Notes under the pieces: generated by a model | Told to the model about the DNA's origin: nothing | Databases searched by the model: none | Seen by the model: the letters and a program-made list of their open reading frames with translations, nothing else | Assembly (NCBI GenBank): GCA_025449475.1 | Contig: JANWJM010000046.1 | Span: 1 to 12,575 of the forward strand | Source: Thermoactinomycetaceae bacterium | GTDB taxonomy: Bacteria > Bacillota > Bacilli > Thermoactinomycetales > Thermoactinomycetaceae | Direction: 5' to 3' | DNA length: 12,575 nucleotides | In this document: positions 1-10,469 of the stretch, piece after piece | How the letters are laid out: every line of letters starts with the position of its first letter | How positions within the stretch are numbered: the stretch's first letter is position 1 | Made by a program: the position numbers and the translations under genes

Positions 1-669
1 AGCGTATCTTACCTTTCGCCAATTTGGACCTCGATCATTCCAACCGGCTTGATTTCTCCCATGAAAGCGTATGAGAGAATGCCTCGGATGCGTGACCACA
101 GGAACAATGGGAACGGATCCTTCACCTGCTTGTGGTTCATCACAAACAACATGAACAAACTGTTCTTCCTCCAAAAAGCGCAACGTTTTCTCACGAAAAG
201 AGGGTCGAAACCAACTTTGATGCCGAAACTCAATCGCCAATATGTATTCTTGAAATTGATCCCGTAAGCGACGAATATATTTCACATGCGGCTTCTTACA
301 ATCATACCAGGGAGGAAATTGAAATAAAAGCATCGACACTTTTCCATCTTCTTTCATCGGCTGAATTGCTTCCAAATATTGATCGACAATCTCTTTCCAT
401 GATCGGATTGGGGTCCCCTGCCTCCGTCCATGACCGGTCAATTCTCGATATGCTTTGATGACAAATTGGAAGCCTTCCGGTGTCTGCTTTGCCCATTTTT
501 CCATCCGATCGTAAGATGGAATGGCATGATACGTACTATCCAATTCAACCACAGGAAAAGTTTGTGCATAGATGGATAGTTTTTCTCTGGAAGGGGTTTG
601 AGCAGGGTATAAATTATGGTCCCCCCATCCACATAAGCCAACTCGGATAGGATGGATGTCTTGTTCCAT
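1..669 (-). CDS. DUF72 (YecE-like) family protein, C-terminus cut by window edge
   Basis: The minus strand is open from an ATG at 669 to position 1 (223 codons) with no stop, so the C-terminal part lies outside the window. Family hallmarks appear in order: the first strand RVGLCGWGD (residues 9-17), VELDSTYHAIPS, a WAKQTPEGFQFVIKA segment, the LLFQFPPWY strand, AIEFRHQSWF, VVCDEP and near the edge LIRFHGRN. DUF72 proteins are TIM-barrel-like and usually about 250-290 residues, so roughly 80% is present. The biochemical function of the family is not established; Bacillus YunF belongs to it. The start is supported by TAGGAG nine bases upstream and an extended -10 promoter about 30 bases upstream. 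The gene is divergent from pncB, with no evident functional link. Confidence 0.9.
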   Translation of the reverse strand, partial: MEQDIHPIRVGLCGWGDHNLYPAQTPSREKLSIYAQTFPVVELDSTYHAIPSYDRMEKWAKQTPEGFQFVIKAYRELTGHGRRQGTPIRSWKEIVDQYLEAIQPMKEDGKVSMLLFQFPPWYDCKKPHVKYIRRLRDQFQEYILAIEFRHQSWFRPSFREKTLRFLEEEQFVHVVCDEPQAGEGSVPIVPVVTHPRHSLIRFHGRNQAGWNDRGPNWRKVRYA

Positions 670-700
670 ATCTACTGACTCCTACATCTCTCTTTTCATC

Positions 701-709
701 ATTGTACCA
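701..709 (-). promoter_or_regulatory. Extended -10 promoter for the DUF72 gene
   Basis: Read on the minus strand this is TGG-TACAAT, an extended -10 element (TGn plus 5 of 6 bases of TATAAT), about 31 bases before the ATG at 669. No good -35 is visible at the usual distance, which fits an extended -10 promoter. An 8-bp inverted repeat (716-740) covers the place where the -35 would be. Confidence 0.5.
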
Positions 710-715
710 TATATT

Positions 716-740
716 CTTCTGAATTCTTCCATTTCAGAAG
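716..740. repeat. Inverted repeat, possible operator
   Basis: CTTCTGAA at 716-723 and TTCAGAAG at 733-740 form a perfect 8-bp inverted repeat with a 9-base spacer. It lies immediately upstream of the extended -10 of the DUF72 gene, over its -35 region, so it could be a repressor or activator site. It is not followed by a T-run on either strand, so it is not an obvious terminator. No known regulator motif is recognised. The rest of the 329-base gap (670-998) shows no gene. Confidence 0.35.
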
Positions 741-895
741 GAAAACAGTCGCTAAGAAGTACAAAGCAATCGATGGAAGCATGTTGACAACCATTACTGA
801 TTCATCCCTAAATTGTTCACATCTTAGCAAGGATGCAAATTGAACGCGAAACCAGAATCGTACTATGTCTACAGTTACAGCTAGTTATCTATTCA

Positions 896-924
896 TTGAC
901 AAGCGATCCTTTTCTATATAAAAT
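896..924 (+). promoter_or_regulatory. Sigma-A promoter for pncB
   Basis: A perfect TTGACA (896-901) is followed after 17 bases by TAAAAT (919-924). The predicted transcription start is near 931, leaving a leader of about 68 bases before the pncB ATG. No riboswitch-like fold or terminator is evident in this leader. Confidence 0.75.
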
Positions 925-998
925 ACAAAGAAGGTTTATGGTGCCATTTTTTGTTCAATATTTCACAATAATTTTCTGAAAGTGATAGGTGTTAGCAG

Positions 999-2462
999 AT
1001 GATTTCAGCATTACATACCGATAAATACCAACTTACTATGATTTATGCACATTGGAAAAACAATTCGATTCATCACTACCGTACATTTGATCTTTATTTT
1101 CGCACTTTGCCATTCGGAAACGGGTTTGCAGTTTTTGCGGGCTTGGAACGTGCGATTCGCTACTTACAACACTTGCGTTTTACAGAAAAAGATATCGAAT
1201 ACCTGCAATCGCTCAACGAAGGATATGAAAAAGAATTTTTTGATTTCCTACGCTCTTTTCGCTTTCGTGGAAACGTTTATGGAGTGCAGGAGGGTTCAAT
1301 CGTTTTTCCCAATGAACCATTGCTTCGCATCGAGGGGAATGTTGTTGAACTTCATCTGATAGAAACAGCATTACTCAACTTTATTGGCTTTCAAACATTA
1401 GTAGCTACGAAGGCTGCCCGAATTCGTCAAATCGCTCCTGATGACACGTTGTTAGAATTTGGAGCACGACGAGCGCAAGAAATGGATGCATCCATTTGGG
1501 GAGCAAGAGCAGCATATATTGCTGGCTTTGATGCCACCTCGAACATGGTTGCAGGGCAACGATTTGGAATACCTACCAGTGGAACACACGCCCACTCATG
1601 GGTCCAAGACTTTGGGAACGAATTGGAAGCTTTTCGAGCGTTTGTACGAGCCTTTCCTGATAAGTCGATCCTTTTAGTCGATACGTATGACACCTTAAAA
1701 AGTGGGCTCCCACACGCCATCCAAGTCGGTTTAGAACTAAAGAAAGAAGGGAAACAACTTACCGGTATTCGTTTAGATAGTGGCGATCTGGCTTACCTCT
1801 CCAAACAAGCGCGAAAAATGCTTGATCAAGCAGGCTTAACCGAGACAAAAATTATCGCATCGAGTGATCTTGATGAAGCTACAATCTTACATCTCAAAAC
1901 ACAAGGAGCCAAAATCGACGGTTGGGGAGTAGGAACACGTTTGATTACTGCACATGATCAACCTTCACTCGGCGCAGTATTTAAAATGGTCGCTCGTTAT
2001 GAAAATAATCAGTGGGAACCAACCATAAAAATCTCATCCAATCCAGAAAAAATTACCACACCAGGAAGAAAAGAGGTTTATCGTATCATTGATTCTCGAT
2101 CCGGAAAAGCCAAAGCCGACTATATTACACTTGCGGAAGAAAAAATTAATGAAAATCAGGTCCTTACACTTTTTCATCCAACCCAAACGTTTCGGCAAAA
2201 GAAAGTCAAAGACTTTTACGCTGTTCCTCTGTTAACACCCATTTTTCAACAAGGTAAGTTGGTATATGATTTACCTTCTCTTGATGAAATTCGGGCTCAT
2301 CATCAATCACAAATTTCCTTGTTTTGGGAAGAATATCTTCGATTGCTCAATCCGGAAGAATATCCTGTAGACCTTTCTTTAGAGCTGTGGAATAAAAAAA
2401 CAAATCTCCTCAGATCCATCTACAAACAAATTCGGAAAGAAAACGGTGAAAAGAAGTGTTAG
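999..2462 (+). CDS. pncB: Nicotinate phosphoribosyltransferase (NAD salvage)
   Basis: This is a 487-residue cytosolic enzyme that joins nicotinate to PRPP, with ATP hydrolysis, to give nicotinate mononucleotide in the Preiss-Handler pathway. Family motifs are present in order: the N-terminal TDKYQLTM (7-14), LEFGARRAQ (152-160), SGTHAHSWV (194-202) with the histidine region expected to be phosphorylated during catalysis, LLVDTYDTLKSG (225-236), GIRLDSGDL (256-264) and the phosphate-binding GWGVGTRL (308-315). The length matches the longer bacterial members of the family. The ATG is preceded by AGGTG seven bases upstream and by a strong promoter at 896-924. The gene appears monocistronic: it converges with the downstream membrane protein gene and shares its terminator. 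No nicotinamidase gene is visible nearby. Confidence 0.96.
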   Translation: MISALHTDKYQLTMIYAHWKNNSIHHYRTFDLYFRTLPFGNGFAVFAGLERAIRYLQHLRFTEKDIEYLQSLNEGYEKEFFDFLRSFRFRGNVYGVQEGSIVFPNEPLLRIEGNVVELHLIETALLNFIGFQTLVATKAARIRQIAPDDTLLEFGARRAQEMDASIWGARAAYIAGFDATSNMVAGQRFGIPTSGTHAHSWVQDFGNELEAFRAFVRAFPDKSILLVDTYDTLKSGLPHAIQVGLELKKEGKQLTGIRLDSGDLAYLSKQARKMLDQAGLTETKIIASSDLDEATILHLKTQGAKIDGWGVGTRLITAHDQPSLGAVFKMVARYENNQWEPTIKISSNPEKITTPGRKEVYRIIDSRSGKAKADYITLAEEKINENQVLTLFHPTQTFRQKKVKDFYAVPLLTPIFQQGKLVYDLPSLDEIRAHHQSQISLFWEEYLRLLNPEEYPVDLSLELWNKKTNLLRSIYKQIRKENGEKKC

Positions 2463-2486
2463 TGTCAACTAACGCTTCTTTTTTTT
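2452..2486. terminator. Bidirectional terminator between pncB and the YihY-type gene
   Basis: AGAAGTGTTAGT (2452-2463) pairs with ACTAACGCTTCT (2468-2479) around a 4-base loop; all pairs are Watson-Crick except one near the base of the stem. A run of T follows on the plus strand (2479-2486), and on the minus strand the stem runs into TTCTTTT. The stem contains the last codons and stop of pncB (2460-2462). The stop codon of the convergent gene (2465-2467) falls in the loop. Confidence 0.85.
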
Positions 2487-3271
2487 AATACGGCATTAAT
2501 ATGTCCGCCAACGATCAAGATAAAAGCTGTCAGATAAAACCAGCCCAACAAGATAATTATTCCGCCCAAGTTACCGTAGATCAACGAATAGTGATCAAGA
2601 CTGACATAGGTTGAAAAAGCGAGTGAGCTTGTCTGCCAACCGAGTGTCGCAAAGATGGTTCCAGGTAACGCTTCGCGAAAAGAGATGCGCACACAGGGGA
2701 TAAACTTATAGATCCCCAAAAAAATGAATGCCAAAATCACGGTACTGATTCCCCATCGCATGAGATCCCAAATCGCTGCATACCATTTCGTAAGACCAAA
2801 TAAATGGATCAACCCATTCCCGATGATTTTACCAAAAACCGATAACAGTAAAGAGAACGTAAGAGCAAAGAAGAGTCCCATCATAAAACCTGTGCCTAAA
2901 ATAATATTTTTCCACAAGGGACGTTGATAGCGATCATCGTAAGCACGATTTAATGTCCGAATAATGGATTGAAATGCTAAAGATGCTGGATAGATGGTGG
3001 AAATCAGACTAATCGATAAAATCTCTCCTCTCCGTAGAACAAAGAGATGGTTTAAGTTATCTTTAATCAATTGAAACGATTCATGCGGAATAAATGGTTT
3101 TAGAAATAGCAATATATCTTTGCTTTGTAAAGGTACATACGCAAGTATTGTAACTGTTAATAATAAAAAAGGGAAAAGTGATAATAAAAAATAATAGGCC
3201 AATTGTGCGGATAGGTCAAAGATTTGACTTCGAATACATCGATTTTTCAACTCTGTTAGTAATAAAATCAA
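2465..3271 (-). CDS. YihY/BrkB family integral membrane protein
   Basis: This 268-residue protein has about six hydrophobic segments (roughly residues 23-45, 84-104, 122-147, 172-192, 200-222 and 231-255). The YihY-family C-terminal signature is clear: a P-C-containing loop before FREALPGTIFATLGW (198-212), then YGNLGGIIILLGWFYLTAF (232-250) and a final GGHINA. The family was once annotated as ribonuclease BN, which is now regarded as wrong; transport or envelope roles have been proposed but the function is unsettled. The start is a TTG (3269-3271) with AGGAGG seven bases upstream; no competing ATG has such a site. It is divergent from the HTH-TPR regulator gene, with overlapping promoters, so joint control is possible but unproven. 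Confidence 0.92.
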   Translation of the reverse strand: MILLLTELKNRCIRSQIFDLSAQLAYYFLLSLFPFLLLTVTILAYVPLQSKDILLFLKPFIPHESFQLIKDNLNHLFVLRRGEILSISLISTIYPASLAFQSIIRTLNRAYDDRYQRPLWKNIILGTGFMMGLFFALTFSLLLSVFGKIIGNGLIHLFGLTKWYAAIWDLMRWGISTVILAFIFLGIYKFIPCVRISFREALPGTIFATLGWQTSSLAFSTYVSLDHYSLIYGNLGGIIILLGWFYLTAFILIVGGHINAVLKKRSVS

Positions 3272-3368
3272 TTTGTTTCCTCCTGAACTTCTTTCACACC
3301 TCTTTTAAATAATCCTTTCCGTTTTCAAATATTTTCAATCTAATTTTTATGATTCCTTCTCTCTATAA

Positions 3369-3397
3369 ATTGTAAAATTTTATTCCCAAAGAGTTAA
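3369..3397 (-). promoter_or_regulatory. Predicted sigma-A promoter of the YihY-type gene
   Basis: On the minus strand TTAACT (3392-3397, 4 of 6) is followed after 17 bases by TACAAT (3369-3374, 5 of 6). The leader would be about 90 bases. The -35 end overlaps the region expected for the -35 of the divergent regulator gene. Confidence 0.5.
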
Positions 3398-3408
3398 AAA
3401 ACGGGTAT

Positions 3409-3414
3409 TATAAT
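3409..3414 (+). promoter_or_regulatory. -10 element of the HTH-TPR regulator gene
   Basis: A perfect TATAAT lies 40 bases upstream of the ATG at 3454. The -35 region at 17-base spacing (3386-3391) is poor, which would fit a promoter that depends on an activator or is weakly expressed. That region abuts the -35 of the divergent promoter. Confidence 0.5.
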
Positions 3415-3453
3415 TAGTACTATTCAGATTTTTAACTTCAGGAGGAGAGCGAA

Positions 3454-4788
3454 ATGAAGAATCTTACTTTACAAGAAGTAGGAAAAATTGTCCGTAAAGT
3501 AAGGAAAGAACGCGGTCTTCGCCTGGAAGATCTAGCTGATGAAAATATTTCACCAGCTACAGTCAGTAACATTGAACGCGGCATCGCTCATGTGAGTCCT
3601 GAAAAAATCTCCTATTTATTAAAGAAGCTACACCTTTCTGAAAACAAGTTGTCCGAAATACTGATCCAAGAGCAGAAAGATTTGCATAAATTGCAGTTTA
3701 TTTTTTTAAAAATTTCCACATTATGTGAGTTAGGCTACGAAGATGAAGCACTGACACAATTAAGTGAATTACAATTAAGAGAGGATCATCCTTTTACAGC
3801 GAAAATTTATTATTATAAAGGGTGTTGCTTCTTTAATAAACAAAAATGGAAACAAGCTGAACGCGCCTTCCTCCAAGTCTTGCGATTCATTAAACAGAAT
3901 AGCCCAGCTTTCAAGAACTCGAATATCGCTGCAGCCTGTTACCTGTACTTGGGATGCTCCCAATACCAACAAAGAAACTTCGAACAGGCGCTGACATACC
4001 TTGAACATGGCATCGAAATCTTTCAAGACGATGGCGATCAACCACACATTAAAAGTCAACTCTTCCTCCATAAAATAGAATGTTTAAAAAAACTTCGTCG
4101 GGTGGCAGAAGGCAATCAGTTACTTCAGGAAATATGGAATTCAGTCCATAACCCTCATGATATTCAAACTACGATCCGCTTTTATGCTCTGCGGTCCGAA
4201 TTTGCCCAAAAAGCTGGACTATACGATGAAGCGATTCACTATGCGACAGATGGAATCAAGCTAGCGAGCCGTAACAATCAATTGAACCAACTATTAAATC
4301 TATGGACAACCTTAGGGAATATTTACATGATGTGTGGGGAATGGAGCCTCTCTGAATCGTGCTTCCAAATGGTGATTCAAAGGAAAAGTCCGCAAAACCA
4401 TGATTCCAAACGTGCATCTTCTTATCTGCAATTAGGCATTTTATATATGAAACAAAACAAACTCCAACAAGCTTATCGATATCTTCAAATGGCGATGAAA
4501 CATTCAGACTCAACCAAACACACCAATCAATTTAGTTTATGTCTTCTGGCCATCGGCGATCTTTGTTTCTCGATGGGTAAAATTGACGAAGCATTGTATT
4601 ATTTTCAAAAAGGACAAGAAATCACTCGGAAGAATGCTGACCCAAAAAAGGAACTCCAATTCTGGTTGCGCATGGCACGCTATTGGGAAAGTAAGGATCA
4701 AAACAAATTTCAAGACTGTATCGAAAATATTTATCGTCTTCAAAAAGAACGCTATATCTCAACCATTGACTATGACCACTTTCTATAG
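3454..4788 (+). CDS. XRE-type helix-turn-helix protein with C-terminal TPR repeats
   Basis: This 444-residue protein has an N-terminal XRE/HTH_3 DNA-binding domain at about residues 7-65; the recognition helix region includes ISPATVSNIERG (32-43). It is followed by a helical domain with tetratricopeptide repeats, of which at least six are readable: about 118-147, 161-190, 242-271, 282-311, 322-351 and 362-391, with typical G-x-x-x-A-x-x-x-F/Y spacing. HTH plus TPR is the layout of the RRNPP regulators (PlcR, NprR, PrgX, Rgg), which bind short peptides through the TPR domain; whether this protein binds a peptide is inference. The start has AGGAGG eight to nine bases upstream. It could act on its own promoter or on the divergent YihY-type gene. 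No secreted propeptide gene follows on the same strand, but a short hydrophobic frame lies downstream on the opposite strand. Confidence 0.88.
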   Translation: MKNLTLQEVGKIVRKVRKERGLRLEDLADENISPATVSNIERGIAHVSPEKISYLLKKLHLSENKLSEILIQEQKDLHKLQFIFLKISTLCELGYEDEALTQLSELQLREDHPFTAKIYYYKGCCFFNKQKWKQAERAFLQVLRFIKQNSPAFKNSNIAAACYLYLGCSQYQQRNFEQALTYLEHGIEIFQDDGDQPHIKSQLFLHKIECLKKLRRVAEGNQLLQEIWNSVHNPHDIQTTIRFYALRSEFAQKAGLYDEAIHYATDGIKLASRNNQLNQLLNLWTTLGNIYMMCGEWSLSESCFQMVIQRKSPQNHDSKRASSYLQLGILYMKQNKLQQAYRYLQMAMKHSDSTKHTNQFSLCLLAIGDLCFSMGKIDEALYYFQKGQEITRKNADPKKELQFWLRMARYWESKDQNKFQDCIENIYRLQKERYISTIDYDHFL

Positions 4789-4866
4789 TGCCCATCCACT
4801 CACTCCCTTTCTGAATCTTCGCATATCAGGGGATCATTGCCTTGCTTCAATGCTTCTGGAGAGATT

Positions 4867-4902
4867 AAAAAAGACCTGATGATCTGTTGTGCATCAGGTC
4901 TT
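4867..4902 (-). terminator. Rho-independent terminator, minus strand, end of the suf transcript
   Basis: AAGACCTGATG (4871-4881) and CATCAGGTCTT (4892-4902) form a perfect 11-bp stem with a 10-base loop. Read on the minus strand the stem is followed by a run of T (complement of A at 4867-4872). On the plus strand no T-run follows, so it serves transcripts arriving from suf rather than the regulator gene. Confidence 0.8.
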
Positions 4903-4981
4903 GGATAAAAAAACAATGCTATAAAAGAATATTCCTTCCGTTCTAAATATTAAAACAATACTTCCCTAAATGCAAGTTGTG

Positions 4982-5089
4982 TTAACTTCCTCCCCAGAAG
5001 CGAGATCCAAACAGGAGTAATAATAGGAAAAGCAAGCCCAACAAAAGAAGAAGATAAATATTTCCACCAAGTATTTTAATCCATTTCAC
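4982..5089 (-). CDS. Possible 35-residue hydrophobic small protein
   Basis: This short frame starts at GTG (5087-5089) and ends at TAA (4982-4984). It encodes a basic N-terminus (VKWIKILGG), an almost unbroken run of leucine and other hydrophobic residues at about 11-27 (one membrane segment), and a short tail FGSRFWGGS. A weak GGGA lies seven to eight bases upstream of the GTG, and an in-frame stop lies 18 bases upstream, so the frame cannot extend much. It sits 120 bases after sufB and before the minus-strand terminator at 4867-4902, so suf read-through could transcribe it. It resembles a small membrane protein or the precursor type of a short hydrophobic peptide. No homologue is recognised, and the frame could be a chance one. 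Confidence 0.4.
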   Translation of the reverse strand: MKWIKILGGNIYLLLLLGLLFLLLLLFGSRFWGGS

Positions 5090-5145
5090 TTCTAAATCCC
5101 ACTTTCAACGTTTGATCTTGCAACCAACATTGCGATTTAAAGATA

Positions 5146-5178
5146 GGAGAAGACGAACTTCAACCGTTCGTCTTCTCC
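5146..5178 (-). other. Perfect 13-bp hairpin after sufB
   Basis: GGAGAAGACGAAC (5146-5158) and GTTCGTCTTCTCC (5166-5178) pair perfectly around a 7-base loop, 31 bases after the sufB stop. On the minus strand the sequence after the stem is only modestly T-rich (TATCTTTAAAT), so it may be a leaky terminator or a 3'-end stabilising hairpin rather than an efficient terminator. With the frame at 4982-5089 and the terminator at 4867-4902, this describes the 421-base gap between the regulator gene and sufB. Confidence 0.6.
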
Positions 5179-5209
5179 ATCAACCGAGTTGTTTGGGAGC
5201 CATCCAATC

Positions 5210-6633
5210 TTATCCAATGGAGCCTTCCATTTCATACTTAATCAGGCGGTTCATTTCAACGGCATATTCCATCGGCAATTCTTTCGTGAAAGGTTCAATA
5301 AAGCCCATAATGATCATCTGAGTTGCTTCGTCCTCCGTCAAACCCCGACTCATCAGATAGAAGAGTTGATCCTCGCTCACTTTGGAGACCGTTGCTTCAT
5401 GCTCCAAAATAATATTGTCATTTTTGATCTCATTGTAAGGAATGGTATCCGATGTGGATTGATCATCCAAAATCAGCGTGTCACATTTCACATTCGCTTT
5501 TGAACCGGCCGAATTCCGTCCAAAGCTGGTTAAACCACGATAAGTGACTTTTCCACCTTGTTTACTAATCGACTTGGAAACAATGGTCGCTGTACAATTC
5601 GGTGCTAATGCAGTTACTTTTGCACCTGCATCTTGGTGTTGATTTTTTCCAGCCACTGCGATGGAAAGAACATCTGCTTTGGCTCCTTCCCCCTTCATCA
5701 CCACAGCTGGATACTTCATTGTCAATTTACTACCAATATTTCCATCCACCCATTCCATATGCGCTCCACGTTCCGCAACGGCTCGCTTCGTTACAAGGTT
5801 ATATACATTTGCCGACCAGTTTTGAATCGTCGTATAGCGACAACGCGCATGATCTTTTACAATAATTTCAACTACTGCACTATGAAGGGAGTCCGTGCTA
5901 TAAATCGGAGCAGTACATCCTTCCACATAGTGAACAAAGCTCCCTTCATCAGCGATAATCAATGTACGTTCAAATTGCCCCATGTTTTCCGAATTAATGC
6001 GGAAGTACGCTTGAAGAGGAACTTCACACTTCACACCTTTGGGCACATAGATAAAGCTTCCACCGCTCCAAACCGCACTATTTAATGCAGCAAATTTGTT
6101 ATCAGAAGGCGGAACCACAGTACCAAAGTACTCTTTTAAGAGTTCCGGATACTCACGTACAGCCGTATCCGTATCACAGAAGATCACACCTTGGTCTTCC
6201 AATTCTTTTTGCATATTGTGATAAACAACTTCCGATTCATACTGCGCTGAAACACCGGCTAAAAATTTCTGTTCTGCTTCAGGAATACCCAACTTATCAA
6301 AAGTCTTTTTGATTTCTTCCGGAACTTCTTCCCAAGAGCGTCCTTTTCGCTCCGAGGGTTTCACATAATACGTGATATCATCAAAATTGAGGTCATCCAA
6401 CTTCCCAGGCAAAATCGAGAACCATTTACTGTTATGCGAATTTGGGAGTGGCATTTTGTAAAATTGTTCTAGCGACTTTAGACGAAATTGCAGCATCCAT
6501 TCCGGTTCATTCTTCATTCGCGAGATCTCTTCAACAATCTCTCGTGTCAATCCCCGCTTGGCTCGATACACCGAAACATCTTTATCACGAAACCCATATC
6601 GGTACTCTTCAATTTCAGGTATTTGCTTCGCCA

Positions 6634-6634
<1 letters not shown>
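5210..6634 (-). CDS. sufB: Fe-S cluster assembly scaffold protein SufB
   Basis: This is a 474-residue subunit of the SufBCD complex, which builds iron-sulfur clusters in the cytosol from sulfur supplied by SufS/SufU. The family blocks [57 protein letters not shown] and [15 protein letters not shown] are all present. Cys384 (in VKCDTL) and His412-Glu413 (in LEHEATVSK) stand 29 residues apart, as do Cys405 and Glu434 of E. coli SufB, proposed to hold the nascent cluster. Compared with the Bacillus subtilis protein as I recall it, about nine extra residues lie in a loop near residues 64-80. The ATG shares its A with the TGA of sufU (TGATG), and its AAGGAGG site lies inside the end of sufU, indicating translational coupling. 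It is the last conserved gene of the operon. Confidence 0.98.
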
Positions 6635-9561
<2,927 letters not shown>

Positions 9562-9574
9562 ATTTGTCACCTCC

Positions 9575-10363
9575 CTATTTGGTTTGCCCTACAGTTTCAT
9601 CTTCAATTCCAAGCTCTTCTTTAACCCAATCATACCCTTCCGCTTCCAAACGTTTCGCCAATTCGGGACCGCCAGACTTTACAATTTTACCTTGCATGAT
9701 CACATGAACATAATGGGGTTCGATATAGTTGAGCAAACGCTGATAATGAGTGATCACCATAACACCCATCTCTGGACTCAACAGTTGATTGACACCATTC
9801 GCCACAATTTTTAGCGCATCGATATCCAAACCTGAATCTACCTCATCCAATATGGCGATGCGCGGTTTTAGCATCATCAATTGTAAAATTTCATTTCTTT
9901 TTTTCTCACCGCCGGAAAATCCTTCGTTTAGATAGCGCGTGGAGAACGATTGATCAATTTCCAAAGACTCCATTTTCTGATCCAGTTCACGAATAAATTT
10001 CATCAAGGAGACCTCATTGCCTTCCCCACGTCTTGCGTTAATGGCACTACGTAAAAAATCGGCATTGGTTACCCCACTAATCTCACTGGGATATTGCATC
10101 GCCAAAAATAGACCCGCACGTGCTCTTTCATCGACTTCCATCTCCAAAAGATCCTGACCATCTAATAGAACCTGACCATCCGTCACCTCATATTTGGGAT
10201 GTCCCATTAGTGCAGCAGCCAGCGTACTTTTTCCTGTTCCATTGGGACCCATAATTGCATGAACTTCGCCACCTTTTATTTCTAGGTCAATCCCATTAAG
10301 GATTGGTTTTCCTTCAACTGACACCTTTAAATGATTTATGGAAAGTTTTGGGGTTGTTGTCAT
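9575..10363 (-). CDS. sufC: Fe-S cluster assembly ATPase SufC
   Basis: This 262-residue ABC-type ATPase has no membrane domain and drives conformational change in SufBCD. The Walker A motif GPNGTGKS (39-46), Q-loop Gln90 (LAMQYPSEISG), signature FSGGEKKR (149-156), Walker B ILDEVDSGLD (171-180, catalytic Glu174) and switch His206 (VITHYQRLL) are all intact. EKKRNE after the signature and the YPSEISGV stretch are typical of SufC. It is the first gene of the operon, about 70 bases after the predicted transcription start. GGAGG (10373-10377) lies nine bases from the ATG. Two out-of-frame ATGs (10371 and 10368) lie between them and would read only two or three codons before stopping across the sufC start. 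Confidence 0.98.
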   Translation of the reverse strand: MTTTPKLSINHLKVSVEGKPILNGIDLEIKGGEVHAIMGPNGTGKSTLAAALMGHPKYEVTDGQVLLDGQDLLEMEVDERARAGLFLAMQYPSEISGVTNADFLRSAINARRGEGNEVSLMKFIRELDQKMESLEIDQSFSTRYLNEGFSGGEKKRNEILQLMMLKPRIAILDEVDSGLDIDALKIVANGVNQLLSPEMGVMVITHYQRLLNYIEPHYVHVIMQGKIVKSGGPELAKRLEAEGYDWVKEELGIEDETVGQTK

Positions 10364-10440
10364 TTCATCATTCCTCCATCTGTTGTCATCAAGTAGTGGA
10401 CATTTATATTAACCGAGATTAAGCATCTTCGGGGGCTTTC

Positions 10441-10469
10441 ATTGTATCATCACAGCCAATGATTATCAA
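10441..10469 (-). promoter_or_regulatory. Sigma-A promoter of the suf operon
   Basis: On the minus strand TTGATA (10464-10469) is followed after exactly 17 bases by TACAAT (10441-10446); each hexamer matches 5 of 6 consensus bases. Transcription would start near 10434, giving a leader of about 70 bases. The leader contains a small imperfect hairpin (CCGA...TCGG) but nothing that looks like a riboswitch. Confidence 0.75.

Noticed and set aside
4583..4879. 98-codon plus-strand frame overlapping the end of the HTH-TPR gene
   Set aside because: It is mostly inside the regulator gene in another frame, lacks a ribosome binding site and ends within the terminator hairpin.
4967..5021. Plus-strand mini-frame (17 codons) after the HTH-TPR gene as a Phr-like signal peptide
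   Set aside because: It has no hydrophobic export segment and no ribosome binding site, so it does not look like a secreted propeptide.
5633..6085. 150-codon plus-strand frame opposite sufB
   Set aside because: It lies wholly inside sufB, whose frame is supported along its length by family motifs. It has no ribosome binding site and a composition (rich in His, Ser, Phe, Arg) typical of an antisense shadow.
10364..10434. Riboswitch or attenuator in the sufC leader
   Set aside because: The leader is only about 70 bases, with one weak imperfect hairpin, no T-run, and no recognised riboswitch core.
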